64,000 bases of DNA from Vulcanimicrobiota bacterium (lineage in GTDB: Bacteria; Vulcanimicrobiota; Vulcanimicrobiia; Eremiobacterales; Eremiobacteraceae). The notes beneath the pieces were generated by a model. The model was not told the DNA's origin, made no database searches, and saw only the letters and a list, made by a program, of their open reading frames with translations. Location: the NCBI GenBank assembly GCA_013290125.1, contig JABCYQ010000001.1:62001-126000 (forward strand), in the 5' to 3' direction. Each line of letters opens with the position of its first letter. Position 1 is the stretch's first letter. The position numbers and the translations under genes were made by a program. This document shows, piece by piece, positions 24,121-33,266 of the stretch.

Positions 24121-25107
24121 CTACGCTCCGATTTCTCTGTGGCGCGCGATGATCTCGCGACCGCCCGCTGCGAGCATCTCATCCGCCATCGTTGCGGCGC
24201 GAGCCTCTGCATCGTTCGCTGCGACAGTAGACGACAGGCGGATCGCGACGTCGCCGTTGGGCGAGCCGATGAACGCTTGGATCGTCATGAGCGCGCCGTC
24301 CGGATGAGATGCTGGATGCGAGCCGTCCGCGTGAGCCGCGGCATGCACGCCGACCGGCGCGAGACAGCCGCCGCCGACGGCGCGCAAGAATATCCGCTCC
24401 ACCGACGTCGCTGCGGTTGTAGGCGCGTGATCGAGCGGCGCGATCAGGTCGGTGCAGCGTTCGTCGTTCGTCCGTCGTTGGACGAATAGTGCGCCTTGGC
24501 CGGCCGCCGGCACGAAGACATCGAGCGCGAGCGGCGAGCCGCCACCGACGAGGCCGAGAAGACCGATGCGCTCCATGCCGGCGAATGCGAGCACCGCGGC
24601 GTCGTACTCTCCGTCGAGCACCTTGCGGACTCGCGTATCGACGTTGCCGCGGATGTCGCGGAAGTCGAGGTCGGGCCGAACGTTGGCGAGCTGCGCGCGC
24701 CTGCGCAGCGAACTCGTTCCGACGACCGCGCCGACCGGCAGATCCGCTATGCTCGCGAAGCGGTTGTCGCGCGAGATGAGCACATCGCGCGCGTCCGCGC
24801 GCTCGAGAGTGACGCCTGCGTCGACGCCCGGCGTGCGCTCCGTGGGGAGATCCTTCAGCGAGTGCACGGCGATGTCGGCGCGGCCCTCGAGCAGTGCCGC
24901 TTCCAGTTCCTTGACGAAGACGCCGTCGCCGCCGATCGCCGCGATCGACCGGTCGCGTGCCGCGTCACCTTTCGTGCTGATTTCAACGATCGAAGGTGAA
25001 ACACCCGAACTGCGCCTGAGCGCTTCCGCGACGATTCCGGCCTGAACGAGCGCGAGTCTGCTCGCGCGTGTCGCGATGCGAAGCTCTGCTGTACACGTTG
25101 CCGCCAT
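24121..25107 (-). CDS. hemC: Porphobilinogen deaminase HemC
   Basis: Polymerises four porphobilinogens to hydroxymethylbilane. From the ATG at 25107 it has 328 residues. It contains LRIATRASRLALVQA (9-23), HSLKDLPTE (82-90), GTSSLRRRAQL (130-140), DIRGNVDTRVRK, and the dipyrromethane-cofactor Cys in GGGCLAPVG (C248). It is the first gene of the tetrapyrrole operon, 4 bp ahead of hemB, and is divergent from the glycosyltransferase gene across 60 bp that must hold both promoters. An upstream in-frame ATG at 25155 is possible. Confidence 0.96.
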   Translation of the reverse strand: MAATCTAELRIATRASRLALVQAGIVAEALRRSSGVSPSIVEISTKGDAARDRSIAAIGGDGVFVKELEAALLEGRADIAVHSLKDLPTERTPGVDAGVTLERADARDVLISRDNRFASIADLPVGAVVGTSSLRRRAQLANVRPDLDFRDIRGNVDTRVRKVLDGEYDAAVLAFAGMERIGLLGLVGGGSPLALDVFVPAAGQGALFVQRRTNDERCTDLIAPLDHAPTTAATSVERIFLRAVGGGCLAPVGVHAAAHADGSHPASHPDGALMTIQAFIGSPNGDVAIRLSSTVAANDAEARAATMADEMLAAGGREIIARHREIGA

Positions 25108-25167
25108 ATCGCGTCGCTGTTCGCCCGCGATGCGGCCGGCTCCCACGAGACACAAGCGTAAGAGGGT

Positions 25168-26808
25168 ATGCGCTGCGACGTTCGCAACCCCGTCCGCGTG
25201 AACGGCTCCTTCGTCTCGCGCGGGGCGTCCGTCTCGCCCACATTGAAATATTCGAGTTTCGCGCTGCTCGCCGTGCTCTATCTCCTTCGCATCGGCGCGG
25301 GTTCTCTTTGGGACAACAGCGAGCCGACATACGGCGAGATCGTCAAAGAGCTATTCCGCACAGCCGACTGGCTGACGCTGCATTTGAACTTCGCGCCCTG
25401 GGATACGCATCCGCCGCTCTGGTTCTGGACGGCCGGCGCGTTCGTCTCTGTACTCGGGCTCAACGAGTTCGCGCTTCGGCTGCCGAGCGCGATCTTCGGC
25501 TTGGCGACGGCGTACGCGACCTATCGCGCTGGGAAGCGACTGTACGGCGAGGGGGCCGGATTGGTGGCGGCGCTCGCAAGCGGCATCAGCCTGGAGATGA
25601 TCGTCCTTTCGCGCTTGGCGATGATGGAGACGATGCTGATCTTCTTCATGACAGTGGCGACGTTTTGGGGATACTTCGCGCTGCGCGACGGAGATCGCCG
25701 TGCGTTGTGGATCGCCGCCGGCGCAGCCGCGTTCGGCACGTTGACCAAAGGGCCGATCGCGCTCGTGCTTCCGCTGCTCATCGTCATCGCGTGGCTTGCG
25801 TGGTCGCGGCGCTGGCGCAGGCTGGCGGACTTGCCGCTCGTCGGCGCGACGATCGCGTACATCGTCGTGGCCGGATCGTGGTTCGCAGTCGCGACCGTGA
25901 AGTTCGGCCCCGCGTTCCTCCAAGATTACTTCGGCGCGTCTAACGTCGGGCGTTTCTTGCATCCGTTCGAAAACCAACCCGGCCCGATCTGGTATTACGT
26001 GCCCGTGCTGATCGTGGGATTCTTCCCCTTCATCGCCTTTGTGCCGCAGGCGTTGCGCGCCGCGTGGCGCGAGCGCGGCGACGACGAACGGCTCTTGCTT
26101 CTGTTCGCGCTGCTGCCGTTTATCTTCTTCTCGTTGGCCCAGACGAAGCTGCCTAACTACATCGCGATCATGTTCCCGGCCCTGGGCGTTCTCGTCGGCC
26201 GCGCGCTGGCGCCTGCGATCCAATCGAATGATGATCGGCCGATGCGTACGCCGCTTGTCGCAACGTTGGCCGCGCTCTGGATCGTCGTCGCGGCTGTGGC
26301 GGTCTACGGACGCCGGCATTTGAGCGGCGATCTGCTCGCGCTCTCACCATCGCTCGAACTGCTAGCCGTTTTCTCGATCGCGCCCTGCGTGATAACTGCG
26401 CTGCTGGCAGCCATCTCGCCTCGCGCATGGTATGCTCCAGCCGGACTTGTCGCGACGATGACGGGCTTTATCGTCGCGCTCGCTCTCTTCGTGTTGCCTC
26501 AGATCGATACTCTCAAACCGATGAAAGGCATGGCCGCGCAGCTCATGGCGGCTCGGCGCGACGATGAAAGCGTCTGTTTCGACGGAGTGGGCGGCGGCTT
26601 TTCGCTGCTCTTCTATACTGAGGCTGGACCGGTAACCTCCGTCGGAACAAATCCGACCGACGTACCCCCGGCACAATACTTCGCGGGCGGCCGACGCGCT
26701 CTATGCGTCATCGCACCGACGCGTTACGACGTTCTGCAGCGCGCCGGTATACGACTCACACTGCTCGCGCGCGATCCTAAGATGTTGTTGGTCGCCGCGC
26801 GACGATGA
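25168..26808 (+). CDS. ArnT/PMT-like (GT83) membrane glycosyltransferase
   Basis: A 546-residue integral membrane glycosyltransferase of the GT-C fold, using polyprenyl-phosphate sugars to modify lipids or proteins outside the inner membrane. The first loop carries the acidic catalytic-type motif in LWDNSEPTYGEI (about 49-60). Then come THPPLWFWTAGAF and LRLPSAIFGLA, the usual GT83 landmarks. About eleven hydrophobic segments are visible, with a soluble C-terminal part. Start ATG 25168 or GTG 25198. No arn operon lies nearby, so the acceptor is unknown. Divergent from hemC. Confidence 0.85.
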   Translation: MRCDVRNPVRVNGSFVSRGASVSPTLKYSSFALLAVLYLLRIGAGSLWDNSEPTYGEIVKELFRTADWLTLHLNFAPWDTHPPLWFWTAGAFVSVLGLNEFALRLPSAIFGLATAYATYRAGKRLYGEGAGLVAALASGISLEMIVLSRLAMMETMLIFFMTVATFWGYFALRDGDRRALWIAAGAAAFGTLTKGPIALVLPLLIVIAWLAWSRRWRRLADLPLVGATIAYIVVAGSWFAVATVKFGPAFLQDYFGASNVGRFLHPFENQPGPIWYYVPVLIVGFFPFIAFVPQALRAAWRERGDDERLLLLFALLPFIFFSLAQTKLPNYIAIMFPALGVLVGRALAPAIQSNDDRPMRTPLVATLAALWIVVAAVAVYGRRHLSGDLLALSPSLELLAVFSIAPCVITALLAAISPRAWYAPAGLVATMTGFIVALALFVLPQIDTLKPMKGMAAQLMAARRDDESVCFDGVGGGFSLLFYTEAGPVTSVGTNPTDVPPAQYFAGGRRALCVIAPTRYDVLQRAGIRLTLLARDPKMLLVAARR

Positions 26809-26821
26809 AGGGAACAGTGCT

Positions 26822-27967
26822 ATGATAACTCGCCATGTTCCGCCGCGTCGATGGTTTCTCGCGGTCGCTTGTGCGGCCGTGGGTGCGTTGCACGCACTGG
26901 CGCCTGCCAGCGCCGCGTCCGTTCCGACTATCGATCAAGCCGCGGCGAAAAAGCTGCAGGACGTGCTCAACGACGCCCGGCGCACGACCGGCACGCCGGG
27001 CTTGAGCGCGGCCGTGATGGTCGACGGCCGGCTCGTCTGGGAAGGCCAGAGCGGGTACGCCGACTCAGACTTGCGTCAGCCGGTCGTCGCGGGGACGCTC
27101 TATTCGCTCGCGAGCGTGACGAAGATGTTCGTCTCGACGATGGTCCTCCGGCTCTATGAAAAAGGTGAAATCGGTCTTGACGACCCGATCAAAGCCTACG
27201 TGCCTTCGTACATCCCGAGCACGGACAAGGTGACGATCCGCGAACTGCTCGGCCATACGAGCGGCTATGACGACGTCGAGGGCTACCCGGAAATCATCCG
27301 ATGGCTCAACGACCCGAACTTCCATTGGACCCGAGACATCGTGTTGCGCCGCGTCAAGCCGGTGCACTTCAAACCCGGTTCCAAGTTCGAATACTCCAAC
27401 ACGAACTATGTCATGCTGGGCGCAGTGCTCGAACGCGCGAGCGGCGTTACGGTCGACGGGCTCTTCAATCAGCTGATCGCAGATCCGCTCAATCTAGAAA
27501 GCGAGTTGGATTTTGCGCGGCTCGCCGGCTACGCTCCGCGCATCGCGCACGGCTACGACGTCGAGAACAGCAAGCTGGTCGACACGTTCATCGGCGCCCA
27601 CGATCTCGGCGTCCCCACGGGTGATTGGGGTCCGGTGTGGACGGACGGCGGCATCGTGGCGAGCGGCGCCGGCGTGGCCCGGTTCACCGATGCGCTGTAC
27701 GGTGGCAGGATCTTACGCCCCGCAACGCTCGCGCAGATGCTGCGGCCCGGTCCCGACGGATCCTATGGACTCGGCACGCTGCGGCTGCGCTTCAACGGAC
27801 ACACATGGCAAGGCCACGACGGATTCTATTCGGGTTTCACGACCGAGACGTTCTATGATTTCTCGCGTCGCTTGACGATCACCGTGCTGACCAACCGCAC
27901 CGATAACAACGATCCGGCGGCCGCGATATGGAACCATCTCGCGTCCGCGGTGGATGCGCTTCGCTGA
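26822..27967 (+). CDS. Serine beta-lactamase-like hydrolase (class C / esterase family)
   Basis: A 381-residue exported protein of the beta-lactamase/D-Ala-D-Ala carboxypeptidase-like fold. A signal peptide (WFLAVACAAVGALHALAPASA) precedes the domain. The serine motif is SVTK (98-101), the second motif is YSN (191-193) and the third is HDG (332-334) where classical enzymes have KTG. The HDG form is common in esterases and peptidases of this family, so true beta-lactam hydrolysis is doubtful. It starts 13 bp after the glycosyltransferase. Confidence 0.85.
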   Translation: MITRHVPPRRWFLAVACAAVGALHALAPASAASVPTIDQAAAKKLQDVLNDARRTTGTPGLSAAVMVDGRLVWEGQSGYADSDLRQPVVAGTLYSLASVTKMFVSTMVLRLYEKGEIGLDDPIKAYVPSYIPSTDKVTIRELLGHTSGYDDVEGYPEIIRWLNDPNFHWTRDIVLRRVKPVHFKPGSKFEYSNTNYVMLGAVLERASGVTVDGLFNQLIADPLNLESELDFARLAGYAPRIAHGYDVENSKLVDTFIGAHDLGVPTGDWGPVWTDGGIVASGAGVARFTDALYGGRILRPATLAQMLRPGPDGSYGLGTLRLRFNGHTWQGHDGFYSGFTTETFYDFSRRLTITVLTNRTDNNDPAAAIWNHLASAVDALR

Positions 27968-27993
27968 TCGGTTCTACGAATGCCGGACGCCGA

Positions 27994-28878
27994 TCACTTG
28001 TACGAATGCAGGCCGCTGATCCAGATGTTGACGCCGAAATAGCAGAATAGGATGCTGGCAAAACCCACGATCGACGTGACGGCAGAGTTGAAGCCCTGCC
28101 ACGACGGCCGCGTGTGCATGTGCAGGTACGCCGCGTAGACGAGCCACGACGCGAGCGCCGCGGTCTCTTTCGGGTCCCATTGCCAGTAGGAGCCCCACGC
28201 GTCGTGAGCCCAGAGCGCGCCGAGCACGATGCCGATCGTGAGCAAAATCTCCCCGACCGCCACCACACGATACGTGACGACGTCCAACTTGGACGACGGC
28301 GGAACATCTGCAAGCCAACGCGGCGTGGTGCCGGCGAGTTCTGCGCGCCGCTTGTACAAGTAGAGGACGCTCGTCGCAAACGAGATCAAGAATGCGGCAT
28401 ATGCGGCGAGCACGATGGGGACGTGATAGACGATCCAATACGACTTGAGCGAAGGGACGAGCGGCTCGAGGCCCTTGTTCCAACCGCTCGCATATGCGAG
28501 CAGCGCATCGGCGACGGCGAACACGATCGGTCCGGCATACCAAATCGAAAATCGCGCGCCGAAGATCAAGAAGAGCACGACCGTCCAGAGCACCACGACG
28601 GAGAGCGATCCATACAGATCGTTCCACGGCACGTGGCCGCTGTAGAACCAGCGCAGTCCGAGGCTTGCGACCTGGCAGATGACGCCCGCGCTCGCGAGCG
28701 CGACGCCGCCGATGAGCACGGCGCGATTGCGGAAGAACAGCCAGCCGACGAAGACCGCGAAGGCGAAGACGTAGATGATCACGGCCGCCAGGTACCATTC
28801 CATGTACTGCAGCGAGTGCGCGCTCATCGCGGCCGCGGCGTTGGAATTGTACTGGGAGTATGCGCCGCCGTCAGGCAT
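27994..28878 (-). CDS. ccsA: Cytochrome c biogenesis protein CcsA (System II)
   Basis: A 294-residue membrane protein that, with ResB, moves heme across the membrane and joins it to apocytochrome c. The tryptophan-rich heme-handling motif WGSYWQWDPKE (228-238) is intact, with flanking membrane helices and candidate heme-ligand His near residues 82, 152 and 225. It overlaps the resB end by 8 bases. A downstream convergent gene closes the operon. Confidence 0.95.
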   Translation of the reverse strand: MPDGGAYSQYNSNAAAAMSAHSLQYMEWYLAAVIIYVFAFAVFVGWLFFRNRAVLIGGVALASAGVICQVASLGLRWFYSGHVPWNDLYGSLSVVVLWTVVLFLIFGARFSIWYAGPIVFAVADALLAYASGWNKGLEPLVPSLKSYWIVYHVPIVLAAYAAFLISFATSVLYLYKRRAELAGTTPRWLADVPPSSKLDVVTYRVVAVGEILLTIGIVLGALWAHDAWGSYWQWDPKETAALASWLVYAAYLHMHTRPSWQGFNSAVTSIVGFASILFCYFGVNIWISGLHSYK

Positions 28879-30295
28879 GGGCGTTCACCGTGCCCGCGCT
28901 GGGCGGCGCGGGGGCGGTTTGCTTTGACATCTCCGTCGAAAGGGCGGAGCGCCAACCCGCGACGAGATCGGCGAACTCATCTTCGTACATCGCGTTCCCT
29001 TTCGTGGTGGTGACGGCGACGTCCGCTCGCGCGCCGGGCGCGCCGTCGCGGATGCGCGCATACAGCTTTACCGGCAGAAAGAACAGCGAGATCACGAACC
29101 CTGCGATGAGGATCGCGACGCCCGCTCCGACAAATGATTCTCCAGGATCGCTTCGGTAGGTGAGCCCGGACCACGCGATCGGCGAGAGGGCCGTTAGACG
29201 GTAGCCGTCACCGACGTCAACGCTCTTGCCCACCGGCAAGAAAATCGGTTTGTCGGTTGTGGGGATGTTGTCGTGGAATGCCCAGAAGACGTATTCGTCA
29301 TGCGCGGGCAGCGCCACGCCGGGCGGCACCTGCGAGGGATCGCTCGGCCCTGCCATCGTCATGTATTGAAAGCCGCGGCTCGTGCCCGGAAAAAGAAGTT
29401 CGTCCAGCGGCATCAGGCGCTGTGCGCCGTCTAAAGCGACCGGTTTCCCGTTTCGCGTCACAGCCATTCTGCCGGCGAAGCCGTACGACGCCTGGTAGAT
29501 GTAGACGCCCGCACTGGTCTGGTATGGATGATTCACGAGGATGTTCGGCGCGGCATGGTCGTCGGGGCCGGCCACCGTCACGTCGGATTCGAATTTCGAC
29601 GCTTGATAGAAGACGCCGGTCGGCGTCCGGATAGGCTCAAACTCCGCGGTGAATTTGTCAAGCGTGAGCTGCAATGGCGTGTGCTCGATCGCGACTGTCT
29701 GTCCTTCGAAGACCTGGAGCGCGCCGCGATATCCGTATCGCCAACCCAAGAACACGCCGAGGCAGAGAATGACAAAGCCGAGGTGCGCGATCAAGACGCC
29801 GTAGCGCGCCCATTTCCTGCTGTGCGCGAACGTCCAGTGCGCGCCGTCGATCTCTTGCGTGCGGATGATGAAACCGCGCTTGCGCAGATACAAATCGGAC
29901 GCGCGCGCCGCTTCGTCCTGCGACTTTGGTGTGGAGACGCTCGCGTGGAGCGCGAAATGATCGATCGGCACAGCGCGATCCGGCGGGAATCGCTTCGGGA
30001 TGACGCGGCGAAACGTGCAGACGGTCATCGAGACGAGCAGCAGCACGACGAGCGCGATGTACGGAACCGAGTGGAAGACGCCGTCTAGGTGAAGGCGCAC
30101 GACGAGATTGGCGACCGGCGCGGGGTATTCGGCGTAATAGTGGTCGGGAGTTTGGTTCTGGTCTATGAGCGTGCCGACCGTCGTCGCGGCGGCCCAGACG
30201 CAGAACACGCCGACCGGGAAGAGCACGTTGCTCAAGACGTCGAGGATCTCTTCGACGATCGGTTTCGGGGGGCGGCCGCGGACTGCCGTGCTCAT
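28871..30295 (-). CDS. resB: Cytochrome c biogenesis protein ResB (Ccs1)
   Basis: A 474-residue membrane partner of CcsA. Three N-terminal-half membrane segments are visible (about 20-40, 75-97 and 165-185), followed by a large extracytoplasmic domain and a last helix (VGAGVAILIAGFVISLFFLP, about 395-415). The ResB stretches SNVLFPVGVFCVWAAATTVGT and GVLIAHLGFVILCLGVFLG mark the family. A cytoplasmic tail of about 55 residues follows. It lies 52 bp after tatC and overlaps ccsA by 8 bases. Confidence 0.92.
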   Translation of the reverse strand: MSTAVRGRPPKPIVEEILDVLSNVLFPVGVFCVWAAATTVGTLIDQNQTPDHYYAEYPAPVANLVVRLHLDGVFHSVPYIALVVLLLVSMTVCTFRRVIPKRFPPDRAVPIDHFALHASVSTPKSQDEAARASDLYLRKRGFIIRTQEIDGAHWTFAHSRKWARYGVLIAHLGFVILCLGVFLGWRYGYRGALQVFEGQTVAIEHTPLQLTLDKFTAEFEPIRTPTGVFYQASKFESDVTVAGPDDHAAPNILVNHPYQTSAGVYIYQASYGFAGRMAVTRNGKPVALDGAQRLMPLDELLFPGTSRGFQYMTMAGPSDPSQVPPGVALPAHDEYVFWAFHDNIPTTDKPIFLPVGKSVDVGDGYRLTALSPIAWSGLTYRSDPGESFVGAGVAILIAGFVISLFFLPVKLYARIRDGAPGARADVAVTTTKGNAMYEDEFADLVAGWRSALSTEMSKQTAPAPPSAGTVNAHA

Positions 30296-30347
30296 GTCTT
30301 CATGTTCGCGCTTCTTGCGCGTTTTCGCGCATACCTAGAGCGCGCGT

Positions 30348-31088
30348 TCACGCCGCTGCGATTTTCGGCTGAGTGAAGCGCACGACGACGATGCTCGCGA
30401 GGTAGAGGCCGACCAGCGGCAGCGCGAGCAGCGCCATCGTCAGCGGGTTGCCATCGGGCGCCGCCACGCCGGCCAGCACGCAGATGACCACGGTCGCGTG
30501 CCGCCATTTATCCGCCAGCATCTTCGCGTTCACCAGGCCCACGCTTGCGAGGATCGACAGCACGATCGGCAATTGGAACATCACGGCGAAGATCGCCAGC
30601 AATATTGCCACGAAGCCGATGGTCGGATCGAGCTGGTATGTTCCGACGAGACCCGCCGACTGCGTCAGACCGAATAACGCGCGCAGCACGAACGGCAGGA
30701 TGATAAATCCGCAGAACGCGATGCCCAGCGCGGACATCACAAACGATGGGATCACGTACCAGCCGATTTTTCTGCGCACGCGTTTGTCCAGCGCCGGCGC
30801 GACGAACGCATATGCCTGATAGAGGATGATGGGCATGCCGATGACGATGCCGCTCAGCAGCGAAAGTTTGATCTCGACGGTGATCACTTCGGCTGGCGAG
30901 AAGACGTGCAGCTGGATCCCATTGAGGAAATGGATCTGCACCCACGCCAACAGCCGCGGCATCAACGGAAACGCGACGCCGGAGACGACGACCACGGCCG
31001 CGATCGAGATCAGCAGACGGTTACGCAGCTCCGCGAGGTGCTGCGTGAACGTCATCTCTACATCGTCGTCGCGTACGTCGTCGGGCAA
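30348..31088 (-). CDS. tatC: Sec-independent translocase TatC
   Basis: A 246-residue six-helix core of the Tat system, which recognises twin-arginine signal peptides. The N-terminal motif MTFTQHLAELRNRLL (12-26) and the loop YQAYAFVAPALDKRVRRK (about 90-107) are typical. Membrane segments are clear throughout. It begins 10 bp after tatA. No tatB is visible, so this may be a two-component TatAC system as in many Gram-positives. Confidence 0.95.
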   Translation of the reverse strand: MPDDVRDDDVEMTFTQHLAELRNRLLISIAAVVVVSGVAFPLMPRLLAWVQIHFLNGIQLHVFSPAEVITVEIKLSLLSGIVIGMPIILYQAYAFVAPALDKRVRRKIGWYVIPSFVMSALGIAFCGFIILPFVLRALFGLTQSAGLVGTYQLDPTIGFVAILLAIFAVMFQLPIVLSILASVGLVNAKMLADKWRHATVVICVLAGVAAPDGNPLTMALLALPLVGLYLASIVVVRFTQPKIAAA

Positions 31089-31098
31089 CTGACCCGCT

Positions 31099-31341
31099 TT
31101 ATGTCTGGCCGGGAGGCGGGTTCTGAGGCGGGGTGGTGGGCGGTTGCGGCGGCGGCGGTTCGGCCGGCGGCTGTGGTTCGACCGAGCTCATCGTGGGGTG
31201 GAGCGCCGTATCGAATTCCTTCTTCGCAAGACCCATCGAGCGCGCAAGCTTCGGGAGACGGTCCGCGCCGAAGAGCAGCACGATGACGGCGCCGATCGCG
31301 ATGATGATCGGCATGTCGAGGATGGCGAAAACCGGTGTCAT
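31099..31341 (-). CDS. tatA: Tat translocase pore subunit TatA
   Basis: An 80-residue protein with one N-terminal membrane helix (IIIAIGAVIVLLFGADRLPK, about 12-31), the TatA hinge and amphipathic helix (FGADRLPKLARSMGLAKKEF), and a proline-rich tail (PPAEPPPPQPP). The residue before the hinge is FGADRLP where FGPxKLP is usual. It is upstream of tatC by 10 bp. The Pro-rich tail is unusual but matches poorly conserved TatA tails. Confidence 0.93.
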   Translation of the reverse strand: MTPVFAILDMPIIIAIGAVIVLLFGADRLPKLARSMGLAKKEFDTALHPTMSSVEPQPPAEPPPPQPPTTPPQNPPPGQT

Positions 31342-31422
31342 CGAGCGTTGGCTCCTTATCCGGCCGCCGGCGGCCGCATGAAATCTCTCTACCTATTGCG
31401 GCAACGCCGCTCGCGCCCTGCT

Positions 31423-32436
31423 TTAAGGGGATGAAAATTCCCTAAAACCGCGCGTGATGCGCTGCAGTTCGTCGCGCTCAGGCGAGGCCGGCAGGCGGTC
31501 AAGAGCGGCCTCGGCGTCGGCCGCGAAGTCGGCGGCTTTGACGGCTGCCCGCTCGATGCCGCCGCTATTGCGCACGAACTCTATCGTGCGCGCGCGCTGA
31601 GCGGTCGCATCGGCTGCGTCGGGATCTTCCAACGCGAAAAGTTCTGCGACCGACTGGTGCAGCGTTCGATCGCCGCCGTCGAGCGCGTAGATCAGCGGTA
31701 GCGTCATCTTTTTTTCGCGAAGGTCGGAGCCCGCGGGTTTGCCGAGCTCCGCTTCAGTTGCGGTGTAGTCCAAGATGTCGTCGCGGACCTGGAACGCCAT
31801 GCCGAACGATCGGCCGAATTCGCGGAGCGCACGCACAGCGGGCTGTTCTCGCAATTGCGGACCGGCGGACGAGCCTGTTTGAAGCAACGCCGCTATGGCG
31901 CCGCACTCAGCGCATGCCGCAAAAAGTTCCGCCGTCTTCTTTCCTATGATATCGAAATAGCCGTCGGGCGCGAGGCGCGCGTTGCCGGCGGCCCGCAGCT
32001 GCTTCACTTCGCCGTTGCAGATCTCGGCGAGCATAGCCGCGAGGATCGTCGGCACCGGGTTCTGATAGCCTTGGGTCACTTTCTTGAAGACCCATGAGAA
32101 GAGATAGTCGCCCGCGAGGACCGAGAAGCGATTGCCGAGCGCGTGGTTCGTGGACTCGCGGCCGCGGCGGATGTCGGCGTTATCCAGCACGTCGTCGTGG
32201 ATCAGCGTGGCAACGTGGATGAGCTCCATGTACGACGCGAGGACCGGGTCTTCGGACGCGGAGGTTGCGCACGCACGCGCGGCGAGCATCGTGATGCGTG
32301 GACGCAGACGTTTCCCGCCGGCGTCCAGCATGTTCCAAACCGCGCCCGCGATGTGCGCATTCTCTGCAGACAGTTCTTCGCGCACGAATTCTTCGACGAC
32401 GGACTGAATCGCCGATTGCGGTGAGCTCGTGATCAC
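31423..32436 (-). CDS. Polyprenyl diphosphate synthase (IspB/HepT-like)
   Basis: A 337-residue trans-polyprenyl synthase extending allylic diphosphates to the quinone side-chain length. The first Asp-rich motif is LIHDDVLDNADIRRG (DDxxD at 81-85). The second is QVRDDILDYTATEAELGKPAG near residues 216-236. Upstream is the GGKRLRP motif (40-46). The ATGA overlap with ubiE fixes the start and argues for a menaquinone role. The product chain length cannot be read from sequence alone. Confidence 0.93.
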   Translation of the reverse strand: MITSSPQSAIQSVVEEFVREELSAENAHIAGAVWNMLDAGGKRLRPRITMLAARACATSASEDPVLASYMELIHVATLIHDDVLDNADIRRGRESTNHALGNRFSVLAGDYLFSWVFKKVTQGYQNPVPTILAAMLAEICNGEVKQLRAAGNARLAPDGYFDIIGKKTAELFAACAECGAIAALLQTGSSAGPQLREQPAVRALREFGRSFGMAFQVRDDILDYTATEAELGKPAGSDLREKKMTLPLIYALDGGDRTLHQSVAELFALEDPDAADATAQRARTIEFVRNSGGIERAAVKAADFAADAEAALDRLPASPERDELQRITRGFREFSSP

Positions 32437-33170
32437 GCCACACCCGCCTGCTCGAGCCGGCCGCTGTCTGCGACCGCCACGGACGCCGGCCGCATTCCTG
32501 AGTGGATAGTGACAATGCCGCCGAGCAGCCGGATATAGCGGGCGTGTTCGAACCCGGCGGCTGCGAACATGCCGGCGAGGCGGTCGGCGTCAGGAAAGTT
32601 GACGAGTGACTGCGGGAGATAGCGATACGCGGCCGCGTCGCCGCCGACGATGCGGCCGAGCAGCGGCACGACTCCATAAAAGTGCAAATAGAACATCTTC
32701 CGCCAGACCAAGTTCGGCGGTTTCGAGATCTCGAGGTTGACGAACGACGCGCCGGGTCGGAGGACGCGCCGGATTTCGCGCAAGCCTTCGGCGACGTCGA
32801 CGAGATTGCGCATGGAGAAGCCCATCGTCGCGCCGTCGAAACTCTCGTTCTCGAATGGCAGATGCAATGCGTCCGCTTGGACGAACTCGATGTTGCTTTT
32901 TGAGTTCTTGGCTCGAGCGACTTCAAGCATGACCGGGCTGAAGTCCACGCCGATGACGTGGCCGTTCGGTGTGCGTGATGCGAGGTCGCGCGTCATCACA
33001 CCCGTGCCGCAACAGAGGTCGAGAAGGCGCGCGTCAACTGCGGGATCGAGCACATCGATCGCCTTGCGGCGCCACGATGCATCGATACCCGCTGTCATCA
33101 CGGAGTTGGTGAGATCGTATCGGCGCGCGATGCGATCGAACATCTCGCGCACGACGCCGCCTTTGTCCAT
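32433..33170 (-). CDS. ubiE: Demethylmenaquinone/ubiquinone C-methyltransferase (MenG/UbiE)
   Basis: A 245-residue SAM-dependent methyltransferase, the last step of menaquinone synthesis. It has the N-terminal VREMFDRIARRYDLTNSVMT, the SAM-binding loop LLDLCCGTGVMTRDLA (49-64), and GFSMRNLVDVAEGLREIRRV (about 113-132), a UbiE signature. It overlaps the polyprenyl synthase gene by four bases. It heads the minus-strand operon leading through tatA, tatC, resB and ccsA. The last 30 residues extend past the usual C-terminus without a recognised motif. Confidence 0.95.
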   Translation of the reverse strand: MDKGGVVREMFDRIARRYDLTNSVMTAGIDASWRRKAIDVLDPAVDARLLDLCCGTGVMTRDLASRTPNGHVIGVDFSPVMLEVARAKNSKSNIEFVQADALHLPFENESFDGATMGFSMRNLVDVAEGLREIRRVLRPGASFVNLEISKPPNLVWRKMFYLHFYGVVPLLGRIVGGDAAAYRYLPQSLVNFPDADRLAGMFAAAGFEHARYIRLLGGIVTIHSGMRPASVAVADSGRLEQAGVA

Positions 33171-33266
33171 GTCTTTCGCGCGCTTCGGATGGCCGGAAAT
33201 CGATTCCTGGGAAAGGCTTGGCGCCGGTCAACTAGACTCGCACCGCGCCGGCGGTGAGGATGCGGC

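Noticed and set aside
26822-27967. Antibiotic-resistance beta-lactamase.
   Set aside because: The third active-site motif is HDG rather than KTG, and the context gives no sign of resistance function; an esterase or peptidase is more likely.
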